The position numbers and the translations under genes were made by a program. From positions 1-5,232 of the forward strand of contig JALTAS010000036.1 of the NCBI GenBank assembly GCA_027058925.1: DNA of 5,232 nucleotides, read 5' to 3'. Position 1 is the first letter of the stretch; every line of letters begins with the position of its first letter. Origin of the DNA: Persephonella sp. (GTDB taxonomy: Bacteria; Aquificota; Aquificia; Aquificales; Hydrogenothermaceae). Below, piece by piece: positions 1-5,232 of this stretch. The notes beneath the pieces were generated by a model. That model searched no databases. It saw nothing but the letters and a program-made list of their open reading frames with translations, and had not been told where the DNA came from.

Positions 1-245
1 GTGTCAGAGGTTACCACAAAAACTTCCTGGACTGTTGAACCTTTTTTCAGAAGAAGTTTTGCACCTGAATTTGTTTCATACTGGAAGGTCAGCCTTACGT
101 TTCCAGGCTGACCCTTTGGTGTTGTTTTTATCCTTCCGGGAATGACAGACTTAACAAGTCCTTTTTTAATAAGATCCTGAAGGATCTCTTCCCCATCTTC
201 TATGATATGATGTTCTTTCTTAATTCCTTTTTTTCTGTACTTCAT
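1..245 (-). CDS. DUF2103-like protein, 5' part (3' end runs off the window)
   Basis: This is an open reading frame starting at ATG 245 and continuing uninterrupted to the window edge. It gives about 81 N-terminal residues, beginning MKYRKKGIKKEHH. The visible part is basic and soluble-looking, with no signal peptide or membrane segment. A His pair (H12-H13), a VIPGRIK stretch near residues 34-40, a GQPGNVRL stretch and the segment VQEVFVVT near the edge resemble, from memory, the DUF2103 family, which is described as predicted metal-binding proteins and is also found in cyanobacteria. That match is recall, not a search, and the biochemical role is unknown. The start lies one base after the TAA of the transaldolase gene (TAA-G-ATG). 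There is no clear Shine-Dalgarno in front of it, so translation probably depends on coupling to the upstream gene. It is the last visible gene of the leuA transcription unit. Confidence 0.72.
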   Translation of the reverse strand, partial: MKYRKKGIKKEHHIIEDGEEILQDLIKKGLVKSVIPGRIKTTPKGQPGNVRLTFQYETNSGAKLLLKKGSTVQEVFVVTSD

Positions 246-246
246 C

Positions 247-903
247 TTAAAAAGGTTTTTCAGGGACAGACTCCCAGTCTTTCAAAAATCTTTCAAGCCC
301 TATATCTGTCAATGGGTGTTTAACAAGCTGGGAGATAACCTTGTATGGAATTGTAGCAATATCAGCCCCTATCAGTGCAGATTCAATAACATGCATAGGA
401 TTTCTAACACTTGCCACGATAATCTCAGTATTAAAACCGTAATTGTCTATTATCGTTCTTATCTGTGATATAAGTTCCATTCCTGTGTGACTGATATCAT
501 CAAGTCTTCCTACAAAGGGGGATATGTAAGATGCTCCGGCTTTCATAGCAAGCAGTGCCTGTGCAGGGGAGAATATAAGTGTAACATTGGTTTTTATACC
601 TTTGTACTCAAAATGCTTGACAGCTTTTAGCCCGTCAATTGTTATAGGTATTTTAATAACAACATTTTTCCCAAGTTGTGCAAGCATCTCTCCCTCTTTA
701 ACCATTCCTTCATAATCTGTGCTTGCAACCTCTAAAGAAACAGGCTTGTCCGGAATTTCCTCAAGTATTTCCTTAACAACCTCCATAAATGGCCTACCTG
801 TTTTTGCAATAAGGGTTGGGTTTGTTGTTACGCCGTCAAGTATTTTCAGTTCGTTTGCTGCCCTTATCTCATTAATGTCTGCAGTATCAATAAAAAATTT
901 CAT
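247..903 (-). CDS. tal: Small (TalC/FSA-type) transaldolase
   Basis: This is a 218-residue cytoplasmic enzyme of the short transaldolase / fructose-6-phosphate aldolase family. It is a single TIM barrel that transfers dihydroxyacetone units between sugar phosphates in the non-oxidative pentose phosphate pathway. Visible landmarks are the N-terminal FFIDTAD with catalytic Asp6, TTNPT at 26-30, the Schiff-base lysine K84 in [17 protein letters not shown] at 128-136 and a C-terminal IPYKV region. Two residues favour true transaldolase over fructose-6-phosphate aldolase. Glu58 (SLEV) stands where E. coli FsaA has Gln59, and Phe130 stands where FsaA has Tyr131. Length is normal for the family. The ATG abuts the TAG of the upstream peptidase gene with no gap and is preceded by GGAGG at 915-911, seven bases upstream. 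It is co-transcribed with leuA and the M23 gene. Function confidence is high; the transaldolase/aldolase split is an inference from those two residues. Confidence 0.95.
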   Translation of the reverse strand: MKFFIDTADINEIRAANELKILDGVTTNPTLIAKTGRPFMEVVKEILEEIPDKPVSLEVASTDYEGMVKEGEMLAQLGKNVVIKIPITIDGLKAVKHFEYKGIKTNVTLIFSPAQALLAMKAGASYISPFVGRLDDISHTGMELISQIRTIIDNYGFNTEIIVASVRNPMHVIESALIGADIATIPYKVISQLVKHPLTDIGLERFLKDWESVPEKPF

Positions 904-2235
904 CTACTGACCTCCATAAAGATTTTTTATCCTTTTGTATTCATCAAGAAATCTTGTTTTAATCCATCTTCTGTCCAGCCATTCTATCGGGTGAACCTCA
1001 AGCCCCTGTACCAGAACACCAAAATGTAAGTGATCCCCTACAGCAAGCCCTGTTGTGTCTGTAAGTCCTATCTCTGTTCCCCTTGTTACCTCATCTCCCT
1101 TGTTTACATGTATCTCAGCAAGGTGTGAGTACAGGGTGAAAACCCCCATTCCGTGCTCAATAATCACAGAATTACCGTAGATCCCGATAAAACCTGTGAA
1201 AACGACCTTTCCGTCCTCTGCGGCCTGTACCGGTGCATTTTTAATGGAAGCAAAATCCATTCCTTTGTGGTATGCGTCAGCCCCTTTTATCGGTCTTCCT
1301 TTGTATCTGTACTTCCTGTAATCTGCAAAACCTCCCAGCATCTTTGAATTTTTCAGCTGAAGGAAATTCCTTCTAAAAAGAGGCTCCTTTATTGTCACAT
1401 CTGATGTAATTTTGTGTATCAGGTCTTCATTTTTTTTCCTCAGCTGAACATTGACATATTTAAAAAGCTCAACAGGATCCTGAATGTCCTTATCAGAAAG
1501 GGGTCTGACCTTAGTCTCTATAAACTCGTCTGAAACATTAATCACAGACCTTTTATATCTTTTTTTCTTAAAGTAATACATAATGGCGTGAGATGTTTTG
1601 TTTCCTGCTTTATCGATCGCAAATACAACTATTGATTTTTTTCTGTTCCAGTAGTAAGGGTATGGAAAGGCACAACCGTAAATATTTTTGTTCTCTACAA
1701 TACCGTTAAAGCATCTAAACTCAAGATTTCCAACCTTTACCCCTGTTTTGACAACATCAGATGATGTTCTGTAAAAAACAAAACCTGTTCCTCCATTCAT
1801 AATACCTGCCGGTGAAGAGAGAATGCTTAAGGTTGGTGGGGTCAGGTCAACCTTAACATCGTAGCTGATAATCTTTTTGTTTTTTAGAATGGAAGAGTCT
1901 TCAGCAACTATAGATATTTTTGCCTTTCCCTCAACAAGTCCTAACTTTCTTGCATCTATTTTGAGATCATACTCTTTTTCTTTTAGTCCTTCAGGAAATT
2001 CAAGATCCTCATGTATCTTTATGTTCTTGTTCTGGATTACAAAAACCTGAACCTTATTGATTCCTGGTCTGTCATCAACAACCTTAAATCTCAAATGTGT
2101 ATCTGCTCCTATAAACTGTGGTTTTTCCTCAAATATAATCTTTGGCTCATTAAAGTTTACAACCCCTGTGTAATAAAAATAACCTCCTGCAGCTGCTGCA
2201 AGAACAATCAGTATAAGAAAAAGCTTCCCTTTCAA
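904..2235 (-). CDS. Membrane-anchored M23 (LytM-type) peptidoglycan endopeptidase
   Basis: This is a 443-residue protein predicted to sit in the periplasm, anchored by an N-terminal hydrophobic segment (about residues 4-22, after the basic MKGK start). The middle region looks all-beta and Ig-like: VDLTPPTLSIL at 129-139 and IVVFAIDKAGN at 202-212. The C-terminal domain (about 315-420) is a complete M23 zinc metallopeptidase: HKGMD (H323, D327 as zinc ligands), YSHL (H371) and GDHLHFG (H402 catalytic, H404 zinc). By analogy with LytM it should cut peptide cross-links in murein; all key residues are present, so it is not a degenerate EnvC/NlpD-like activator. C175 and C188 could form a disulfide outside the cytoplasm. 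The start is TTG. An in-frame TAA lies immediately upstream, the next in-frame Met is residue 146, and a strong AAGGAGGG lies just before it. The start is 10 bases after the leuA stop. Its exact substrate and any division or envelope partner are not visible. Confidence 0.92.
   Translation of the reverse strand: MKGKLFLILIVLAAAAGGYFYYTGVVNFNEPKIIFEEKPQFIGADTHLRFKVVDDRPGINKVQVFVIQNKNIKIHEDLEFPEGLKEKEYDLKIDARKLGLVEGKAKISIVAEDSSILKNKKIISYDVKVDLTPPTLSILSSPAGIMNGGTGFVFYRTSSDVVKTGVKVGNLEFRCFNGIVENKNIYGCAFPYPYYWNRKKSIVVFAIDKAGNKTSHAIMYYFKKKRYKRSVINVSDEFIETKVRPLSDKDIQDPVELFKYVNVQLRKKNEDLIHKITSDVTIKEPLFRRNFLQLKNSKMLGGFADYRKYRYKGRPIKGADAYHKGMDFASIKNAPVQAAEDGKVVFTGFIGIYGNSVIIEHGMGVFTLYSHLAEIHVNKGDEVTRGTEIGLTDTTGLAVGDHLHFGVLVQGLEVHPIEWLDRRWIKTRFLDEYKRIKNLYGGQ
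911..915 (-). promoter_or_regulatory. Ribosome binding site of tal
   Basis: The minus strand reads GGAGG, seven bases before the tal ATG at 903. It lies entirely inside the last codons of the M23 gene, so a ribosome finishing that gene passes over it. It supports both the ATG choice and independent initiation at the zero-gap junction. Confidence 0.8.
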
Positions 2236-2239
2236 TTAT

Positions 2240-2247
2240 CCCTCCTT
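2240..2247 (-). promoter_or_regulatory. Strong Shine-Dalgarno fixing the TTG start of the M23 gene
   Basis: The minus strand reads AAGGAGGG ending four bases before the TTG at 2235-2233. Its first two bases are also the last two bases of the leuA TAA stop (2248-2246), so the binding site starts inside the upstream gene's stop codon. An in-frame TAA directly precedes the TTG, leaving no upstream alternative start. This is direct sequence evidence for the non-ATG start. Confidence 0.85.
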
Positions 2248-3790
2248 ATATTCCTTCATTTATCCTTTTTTCAATAAATGTTTTTCTTGCCAGATACCTG
2301 TTGTAAGCATCAAGGTAGGCCTTTACACTCGCCTCAATTATGTCTGTGGAAGTTCCTCTGCCCGAACTAATAGTTCCATCAAAATCAACAACCACCCTTA
2401 CCTCACCCATAGCGTCTTTTCCTGCGCTGAGGGATCTTATTGTGTAGTCTTTCAGTTTTCCTGTAATACCGAGAGCTTTTTCAAGGGCTTTCAGTGCGCT
2501 GTCAATCGGTCCATCTCCTGATGATGTTGCTACTATCTGCTCTCCATCCTTTTCTATTTTTACTGTTGATGAAGGAATGGCACTATTTCCACTCAAAACA
2601 TGGAAGTATATAAGCTTTACCCCTTCGTAACTTTTGAAAAGCTCATCTAATATTAAAGCCTCAATATCCTCATCAAAAACTTCTTTCTTTTTGTCAGCGA
2701 GGGCTTTGAACTTTTCAAAAAGCATTGTTATCTCATTTTCAGACAGATTTTTGTATCCAAGTTCTTCAAGCCTCGCCTTAAATGCATGTCTTCCTGAATG
2801 TTTTCCAAGAACTATCTTTGATTCCGGAACACCAACATCTTCTGCCCTCATTATCTCATATGTCTCCCTGTGGGCGAGAATTCCATGTTGATGAATTCCT
2901 GCCTCATGGGCAAAAGCGTTATCCCCAACAATCGCTTTATTAGGCTGGACAAAGCTACCTGTGATCCTGCACAGAAGCCTGCTTGTTTTGTATATCTCAT
3001 TTGTATTTATCTCTGTTTTAACATCATTGAAGTAATCCTTTCTGACCTTTATCGCCATAACAACCTCTTCAAGAGCAGCATTACCTGCCCTCTCGCCTAT
3101 TCCGTTTATGGTCACATGTGCCTGTCTTGCACCGTTTTTAACGGCAGAAAGGGAGTTCGCAACAGCAAGACCTAAATCATTGTGGCAGTGAACAGATATC
3201 ACTGCTTTATCTATGTTTGGAACGTTGTTCATTATATCTGATATGAGTTTGCCGAACTCTTCAGGAATTGCATAACCAACAGTATCAGGCACATTTATCG
3301 TTTTCGCACCTGCATCTATCACAGCTTCAAAAACCCTGAACAAAAAATCTCTGTCTGATCTGAAAGCATCCTCTGCAGAAAACTCAACATCATCTGTAAA
3401 ATTTCTTGCAAATCTGACAGCAGAAACAGCTCTTTCAATAACCTGATCAGGTGTCATTTTCAGCTTGTACTTCATATGTATAGGTGATGTTGCTATAAAT
3501 GTGTGTATCCTTTTTCTTTCTGCAGGAGCAAGGGCTTCTCCTGCCTTTTCAATATCAGATTCAAGAGCTCTTGCAAGTGAGCAGACTGTTGAGTTTTTTA
3601 TTATCTCTGCAACTGAGTTAACAGCCTCAAAATCTCCAGGAGAAGCAGCTGCGAAGCCTGCTTCTATAACATCAACACCCAGTCTTTCAAGCTGTTGAGC
3701 CATTGTAACCTTTTCTTCCACAGTCATAGAAAATCCAGGTGCCTGCTCACCATCTCTCAGCGTTGTATCAAATATGATCAATTTATCCAT
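2246..3790 (-). CDS. leuA: 2-isopropylmalate synthase
   Basis: This 514-residue enzyme condenses acetyl-CoA with 2-oxoisovalerate, the first committed step of leucine synthesis, in the cytoplasm. An N-terminal HMGL-like TIM barrel (about 3-275) carries DTTLRDGEQ (R12, metal-binding D13), [12 protein letters not shown] at 44-57, HCHND (metal ligands H201 and H203) and NGIGERAGN (N237). The linker region has [15 protein letters not shown] (289-303) and GKHSGRHAF. The C-terminal LeuA regulatory/dimerisation domain (about 382-505) shows [26 protein letters not shown] and a Ser/Gly-rich SSGRGTSTD, the region that binds leucine for feedback inhibition in this family. Length matches the bacterial long form and argues for LeuA rather than citramalate synthase, though substrate choice cannot be proved by eye. 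The start at 3790 is preferred over an in-frame ATG at 3802 because GGAGG lies five bases before it. It heads the run leuA-M23-tal-DUF2103 and has its own candidate promoter and operator. Confidence 0.96.
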   Translation of the reverse strand: MDKLIIFDTTLRDGEQAPGFSMTVEEKVTMAQQLERLGVDVIEAGFAAASPGDFEAVNSVAEIIKNSTVCSLARALESDIEKAGEALAPAERKRIHTFIATSPIHMKYKLKMTPDQVIERAVSAVRFARNFTDDVEFSAEDAFRSDRDFLFRVFEAVIDAGAKTINVPDTVGYAIPEEFGKLISDIMNNVPNIDKAVISVHCHNDLGLAVANSLSAVKNGARQAHVTINGIGERAGNAALEEVVMAIKVRKDYFNDVKTEINTNEIYKTSRLLCRITGSFVQPNKAIVGDNAFAHEAGIHQHGILAHRETYEIMRAEDVGVPESKIVLGKHSGRHAFKARLEELGYKNLSENEITMLFEKFKALADKKKEVFDEDIEALILDELFKSYEGVKLIYFHVLSGNSAIPSSTVKIEKDGEQIVATSSGDGPIDSALKALEKALGITGKLKDYTIRSLSAGKDAMGEVRVVVDFDGTISSGRGTSTDIIEASVKAYLDAYNRYLARKTFIEKRINEGI

Positions 3791-3795
3791 AACAG

Positions 3796-3800
3796 CCTCC
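3796..3800 (-). promoter_or_regulatory. Ribosome binding site that decides the leuA start
   Basis: The minus strand reads ATGGAGGCTGTTATG across 3802-3788. The GGAGG (3800-3796) is five bases before the second ATG (3790). It overlaps the G of the first ATG (3802), which itself has only ATAAGA upstream and no Shine-Dalgarno. The longer MEAVM start is therefore probably artefactual. The same five-base spacing is seen before the M23 gene. Confidence 0.85.
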
Positions 3801-3803
3801 ATT

Positions 3804-3828
3804 CTTATCAGTAATGATTACTAATAAG
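3804..3828 (-). promoter_or_regulatory. 25-base near-perfect palindrome, candidate operator over the leuA transcription start
   Basis: On the minus strand the left arm is CTTATTAGTAAT, the centre is C at 3816, and the right arm is ATTACTGATAAG. The 12-base arms are complementary except at one position (3809/3823), which would be a G-U pair in RNA. It starts just after the candidate -10 box and ends four bases before the leuA Shine-Dalgarno, so it covers the predicted transcription start: a classic repressor position. The TAATNATTA core is shared with Fur/PerR-type boxes, but the outer bases differ. Alternatively it is a short AU-rich hairpin in the leader. The regulator is not identified. Confidence 0.5.
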
Positions 3829-3830
3829 TA

Positions 3831-3859
3831 AATATATAAACAAAATTTTTTTAGGGCAA
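3831..3859 (-). promoter_or_regulatory. Candidate sigma70-type promoter of the leuA unit
   Basis: On the minus strand, TTGCCC (3859-3854, four of six matches to the -35 consensus) is followed after exactly 17 bases by TATATT (3836-3831, five of six matches to the -10 consensus). The predicted transcription start is near 3824, giving a 5' leader of roughly 34 bases before the leuA ATG at 3790. The spacer contains an A-run and a T-run. The region is very AT-rich, so chance matches are likely, but the spacing and position right after argJ and before leuA fit well. Confidence 0.55.
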
Positions 3860-3883
3860 TATTTATTTTAACATTCTGATAAA

Positions 3884-5044
3884 TCAGGTGGTGTATTCTG
3901 CATTTATCTCAACGTATCTGTACGTTAGATCACAGGTGTAGTAAGTCCAGTCTGAATCGCCCCTTTCTAAAAAAAGGTCAATTGTTATCTCTTTGTTGTT
4001 TTTAAGATACTGAACAGCCTTTTCCCTGTCGTAATCAACCGGCTGTCCATTGTATATCAAAAAATCACCTATGTACAGCTTCACCCTTGAAAAATCAATG
4101 TCTAAATGAAGCTGTCCAATAGCAGAAAGGATTCTTCCCCAGTTTGGATCATTTCCAAACATGGCTGTTTTGAAAAGGTTTGACAGAGCGATCGCTTCAC
4201 CTACCTTTTTTGCCTCTTCTTTTGTTGATCCGTTGTGAACATTTATCTGAATAAGCTTTGTTGCTCCCTCTCCATCTTTTACTATCATTTTTGCAAGCTC
4301 TACAGCAACATGGAGAAGGGGTTTTGCAAACTCTGTTTTGTTTTTTTCATTTATCTCAAGATCTGTTTCTCCTGTAGCAACTACCAGAAAACTGTCATTG
4401 GTGCTTTCACAGCCGTCAACATCTATAGAGTTAAAACTTCTATCTGCTATTACCTTTGTTATTTTATCAAGAAGGCTTTTTTCAATCTTCACATCTGTAA
4501 AAATGTAAGAAAGCATTGTTGCCATGTTAGGGTGGATCATGCCTGCACCTTTTGCTATTCCCAGTATCCTGAATGTTTTGCCGTTTATACTTCCCTCGTA
4601 TGAGTAATACTTAGGGAATGAGTCTGTGGTTGATATAGCCTTTGCTGCCTTTTCAAGATCAAGATCAGTAAGGTTTTGACAGGCATCTTTTATCCCTTTT
4701 TCTACCTTTTCCATAGGGAGCTGAACACCTATAACGCCTGTTGAAAAAACAAGAGCCTGATTATCTCCAAGGTTCAAACATTCCTCAACTATCTCAGCCA
4801 TCATCTGTGCATTTTGAAGCCCTTCCTCACCTGTTGCGGCATTTGCATTTCCGCTGTTTACAACGATGGCAGAGATCCTGTCTGTCATCTGGGATACCAT
4901 TCTGTCATAAACAACAGGTGCTGCTGCAAGGCTGTTCTGTGTGAGGACAAGGCTGTAAATAGAAGGTCTGAACTTTAAAACGAGTATGTCGTAATCTCCG
5001 GAAGGTTTTATTCCTGCCTTTGCAATACCCATCTTAATGTTCAT
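3884..5044 (-). CDS. argJ: Arginine biosynthesis protein ArgJ (glutamate N-acetyltransferase)
   Basis: This 386-residue ArgJ moves the acetyl group from N-acetylornithine to glutamate, recycling it in arginine synthesis. Some family members also use acetyl-CoA to make N-acetylglutamate, and the sequence alone does not say which type this is. It belongs to the self-cleaving Ntn-type fold: KGAGMIHPNMATML (165-178) holds the scissile Ala175-Thr176 bond, so Thr176 becomes the N-terminal nucleophile of the beta chain (176-386). Other family signatures are NSGNANA (63-69), STGVIG (101-106, oxyanion region), DGCESTNDS (210-218), GEGATK (258-263), FGNDPNWGRI (296-305) and the conserved C-terminal tail CDLTYRYVEINAEYTT. 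ATG 5044 is chosen over the in-frame Met5 because AGAGGT (5055-5050) precedes it at a normal distance. The N-terminus is slightly short compared with many ArgJ proteins, but the GIAKAGIKPSG start region is intact. It overlaps the upstream gene by 11 bases and is separated from leuA by 93 bases. Confidence 0.96.
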   Translation of the reverse strand: MNIKMGIAKAGIKPSGDYDILVLKFRPSIYSLVLTQNSLAAAPVVYDRMVSQMTDRISAIVVNSGNANAATGEEGLQNAQMMAEIVEECLNLGDNQALVFSTGVIGVQLPMEKVEKGIKDACQNLTDLDLEKAAKAISTTDSFPKYYSYEGSINGKTFRILGIAKGAGMIHPNMATMLSYIFTDVKIEKSLLDKITKVIADRSFNSIDVDGCESTNDSFLVVATGETDLEINEKNKTEFAKPLLHVAVELAKMIVKDGEGATKLIQINVHNGSTKEEAKKVGEAIALSNLFKTAMFGNDPNWGRILSAIGQLHLDIDFSRVKLYIGDFLIYNGQPVDYDREKAVQYLKNNKEITIDLFLERGDSDWTYYTCDLTYRYVEINAEYTT

Positions 5045-5232
5045 CTTTTACCTCTACTATTGACTCCCTTTTTAGCCTGTAGTTCATAAGGTTATCAGAC
5101 CTTCTCCCTAAATATCCAAAATCCCACAGTGATATATAAGGATAATCAAACCCTTCGTAGTCATAAAACTCTGCTATCTCTTTTTTTTCTTCAGGGATTT
5201 CAGGGACTTCTTTTATGTTTTCTGTTATTTTC
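5034..5232 (-). CDS. Unrecognised protein, C-terminal 65 residues (5' end off the window)
   Basis: An open frame enters from the window edge and stops at TAA 5036-5034, giving 65 residues that end in RESIVEVKDEH. It overlaps the first 11 bases of argJ in another frame, which points to a real, translationally coupled neighbour. The visible tail has an acidic, charged start rich in Glu, Pro and Lys (EVPEIPEEKKEIAEF, probably a linker or flexible region). A strongly aromatic block (YDYEGFDYPYISLWDFGYLG) and a basic/acidic end follow. No membrane segment, cysteine or catalytic motif is visible. I do not recognise the family and assign no function. The reading frame is supported by the absence of stops, the argJ ribosome binding site placed within its end, and AGA/AGG codon use like the neighbours. 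The frame that starts at the last base of the window soon hits a stop, so this frame is the best choice. Confidence 0.75.
   Translation of the reverse strand, partial: KITENIKEVPEIPEEKKEIAEFYDYEGFDYPYISLWDFGYLGRRSDNLMNYRLKRESIVEVKDEH
5050..5055 (-). promoter_or_regulatory. Ribosome binding site of argJ
   Basis: The minus strand reads AGAGGT inside the upstream gene's coding sequence; its GG ends six bases before the argJ ATG at 5044. The alternative Met at 5032 has no comparable site, so this decides the start. Confidence 0.65.

Noticed and set aside
261..277. Hairpin (GGGA / TCCC stem, five-base loop) near the tal 3' end followed by CCTTTTTAA
   Set aside because: It lies inside the coding sequence, has only four sound base pairs, and the T-run is separated from the stem. 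The downstream gene starts one base after tal, so termination here is unlikely.
3861..3879. Minimal ORF ATG-TTA-AAA-TAA upstream of leuA, considered as a leucine leader peptide
   Set aside because: It has one Leu codon, lies upstream of the candidate promoter, has no ribosome binding site and no attenuator-like paired hairpins.
3876..3887. Small inverted repeat CTGATAAATCAG spanning the argJ stop codon, considered as a terminator
   Set aside because: The stem is only five A/T-containing pairs with a two-base centre and no T-run directly after it on the transcribed strand, so it does not look like an intrinsic terminator. Some argJ transcripts may read into leuA.
4235..4603. Plus-strand ORF of 122 codons opposite argJ (and shorter plus-strand ORFs opposite tal, M23 and leuA)
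   Set aside because: These are antisense shadows of well-supported conserved enzymes. They have biased, low-complexity compositions rich in Cys, Phe and Ser, and no matching family motifs.
5030..5032. Met5 of argJ as an alternative start
   Set aside because: It has no Shine-Dalgarno in front of it, whereas the ATG at 5044 has AGAGGT at a normal distance and fits the overlap with the upstream gene.
1..5232. Mobile element, CRISPR, tRNA or rRNA, or a novel defence system
   Set aside because: I found no repeat arrays, terminal inverted repeats, transposase or integrase motifs, RNA gene signatures or defence domains. The space is almost fully used by housekeeping-type genes on one strand.

Overview
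The window is a compact, AT-rich bacterial chromosome segment in which every supported gene lies on the minus strand. Arg is written mostly with AGA/AGG, and the genes have tight or overlapping junctions and GGAGG-type ribosome binding sites. Protein character and gene packing suggest a thermophilic, autotrophic-type bacterium such as a member of the Aquificota (for example Persephonella or Sulfurihydrogenibium). This is an impression from codon and protein style, not a database match.

In the direction of transcription (high to low coordinates), the window opens with the 3' end of an unrecognised gene (5232-5034). It overlaps by 11 bases the start of argJ (5044-3884), the arginine-pathway ornithine/glutamate acetyltransferase. 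A roughly 90-base AT-rich gap follows. It holds a good candidate sigma70-type promoter and a 25-base near-perfect palindrome sitting over the predicted transcription start. From there a four-gene run reads: leuA (2-isopropylmalate synthase, best start 3790), a membrane-anchored M23/LytM-type peptidoglycan endopeptidase (TTG start, 2235-904), a small TalC-type transaldolase (903-247), and the 5' part of a DUF2103-like gene (245 to beyond the window edge). The junctions in this run are 10, 0 and 1 bases, so leuA-M23-tal-DUF2103 is almost certainly one transcription unit.

Functionally the segment combines amino-acid biosynthesis (acetyl-group recycling in the arginine pathway; the first committed step of leucine synthesis), central carbon metabolism (the non-oxidative pentose phosphate branch) and cell-wall remodelling. 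All four complete enzymes keep their family's catalytic residues. I see no mobile element, CRISPR array, RNA gene or clear terminator, and no sign of a new defence or mobile system. The points most worth a second look are the palindrome over the leuA promoter, the start codon choices of leuA and the M23 gene, the abutting in-frame TAG-ATG junction, the transaldolase-versus-aldolase residues, and the two edge genes of unknown role.
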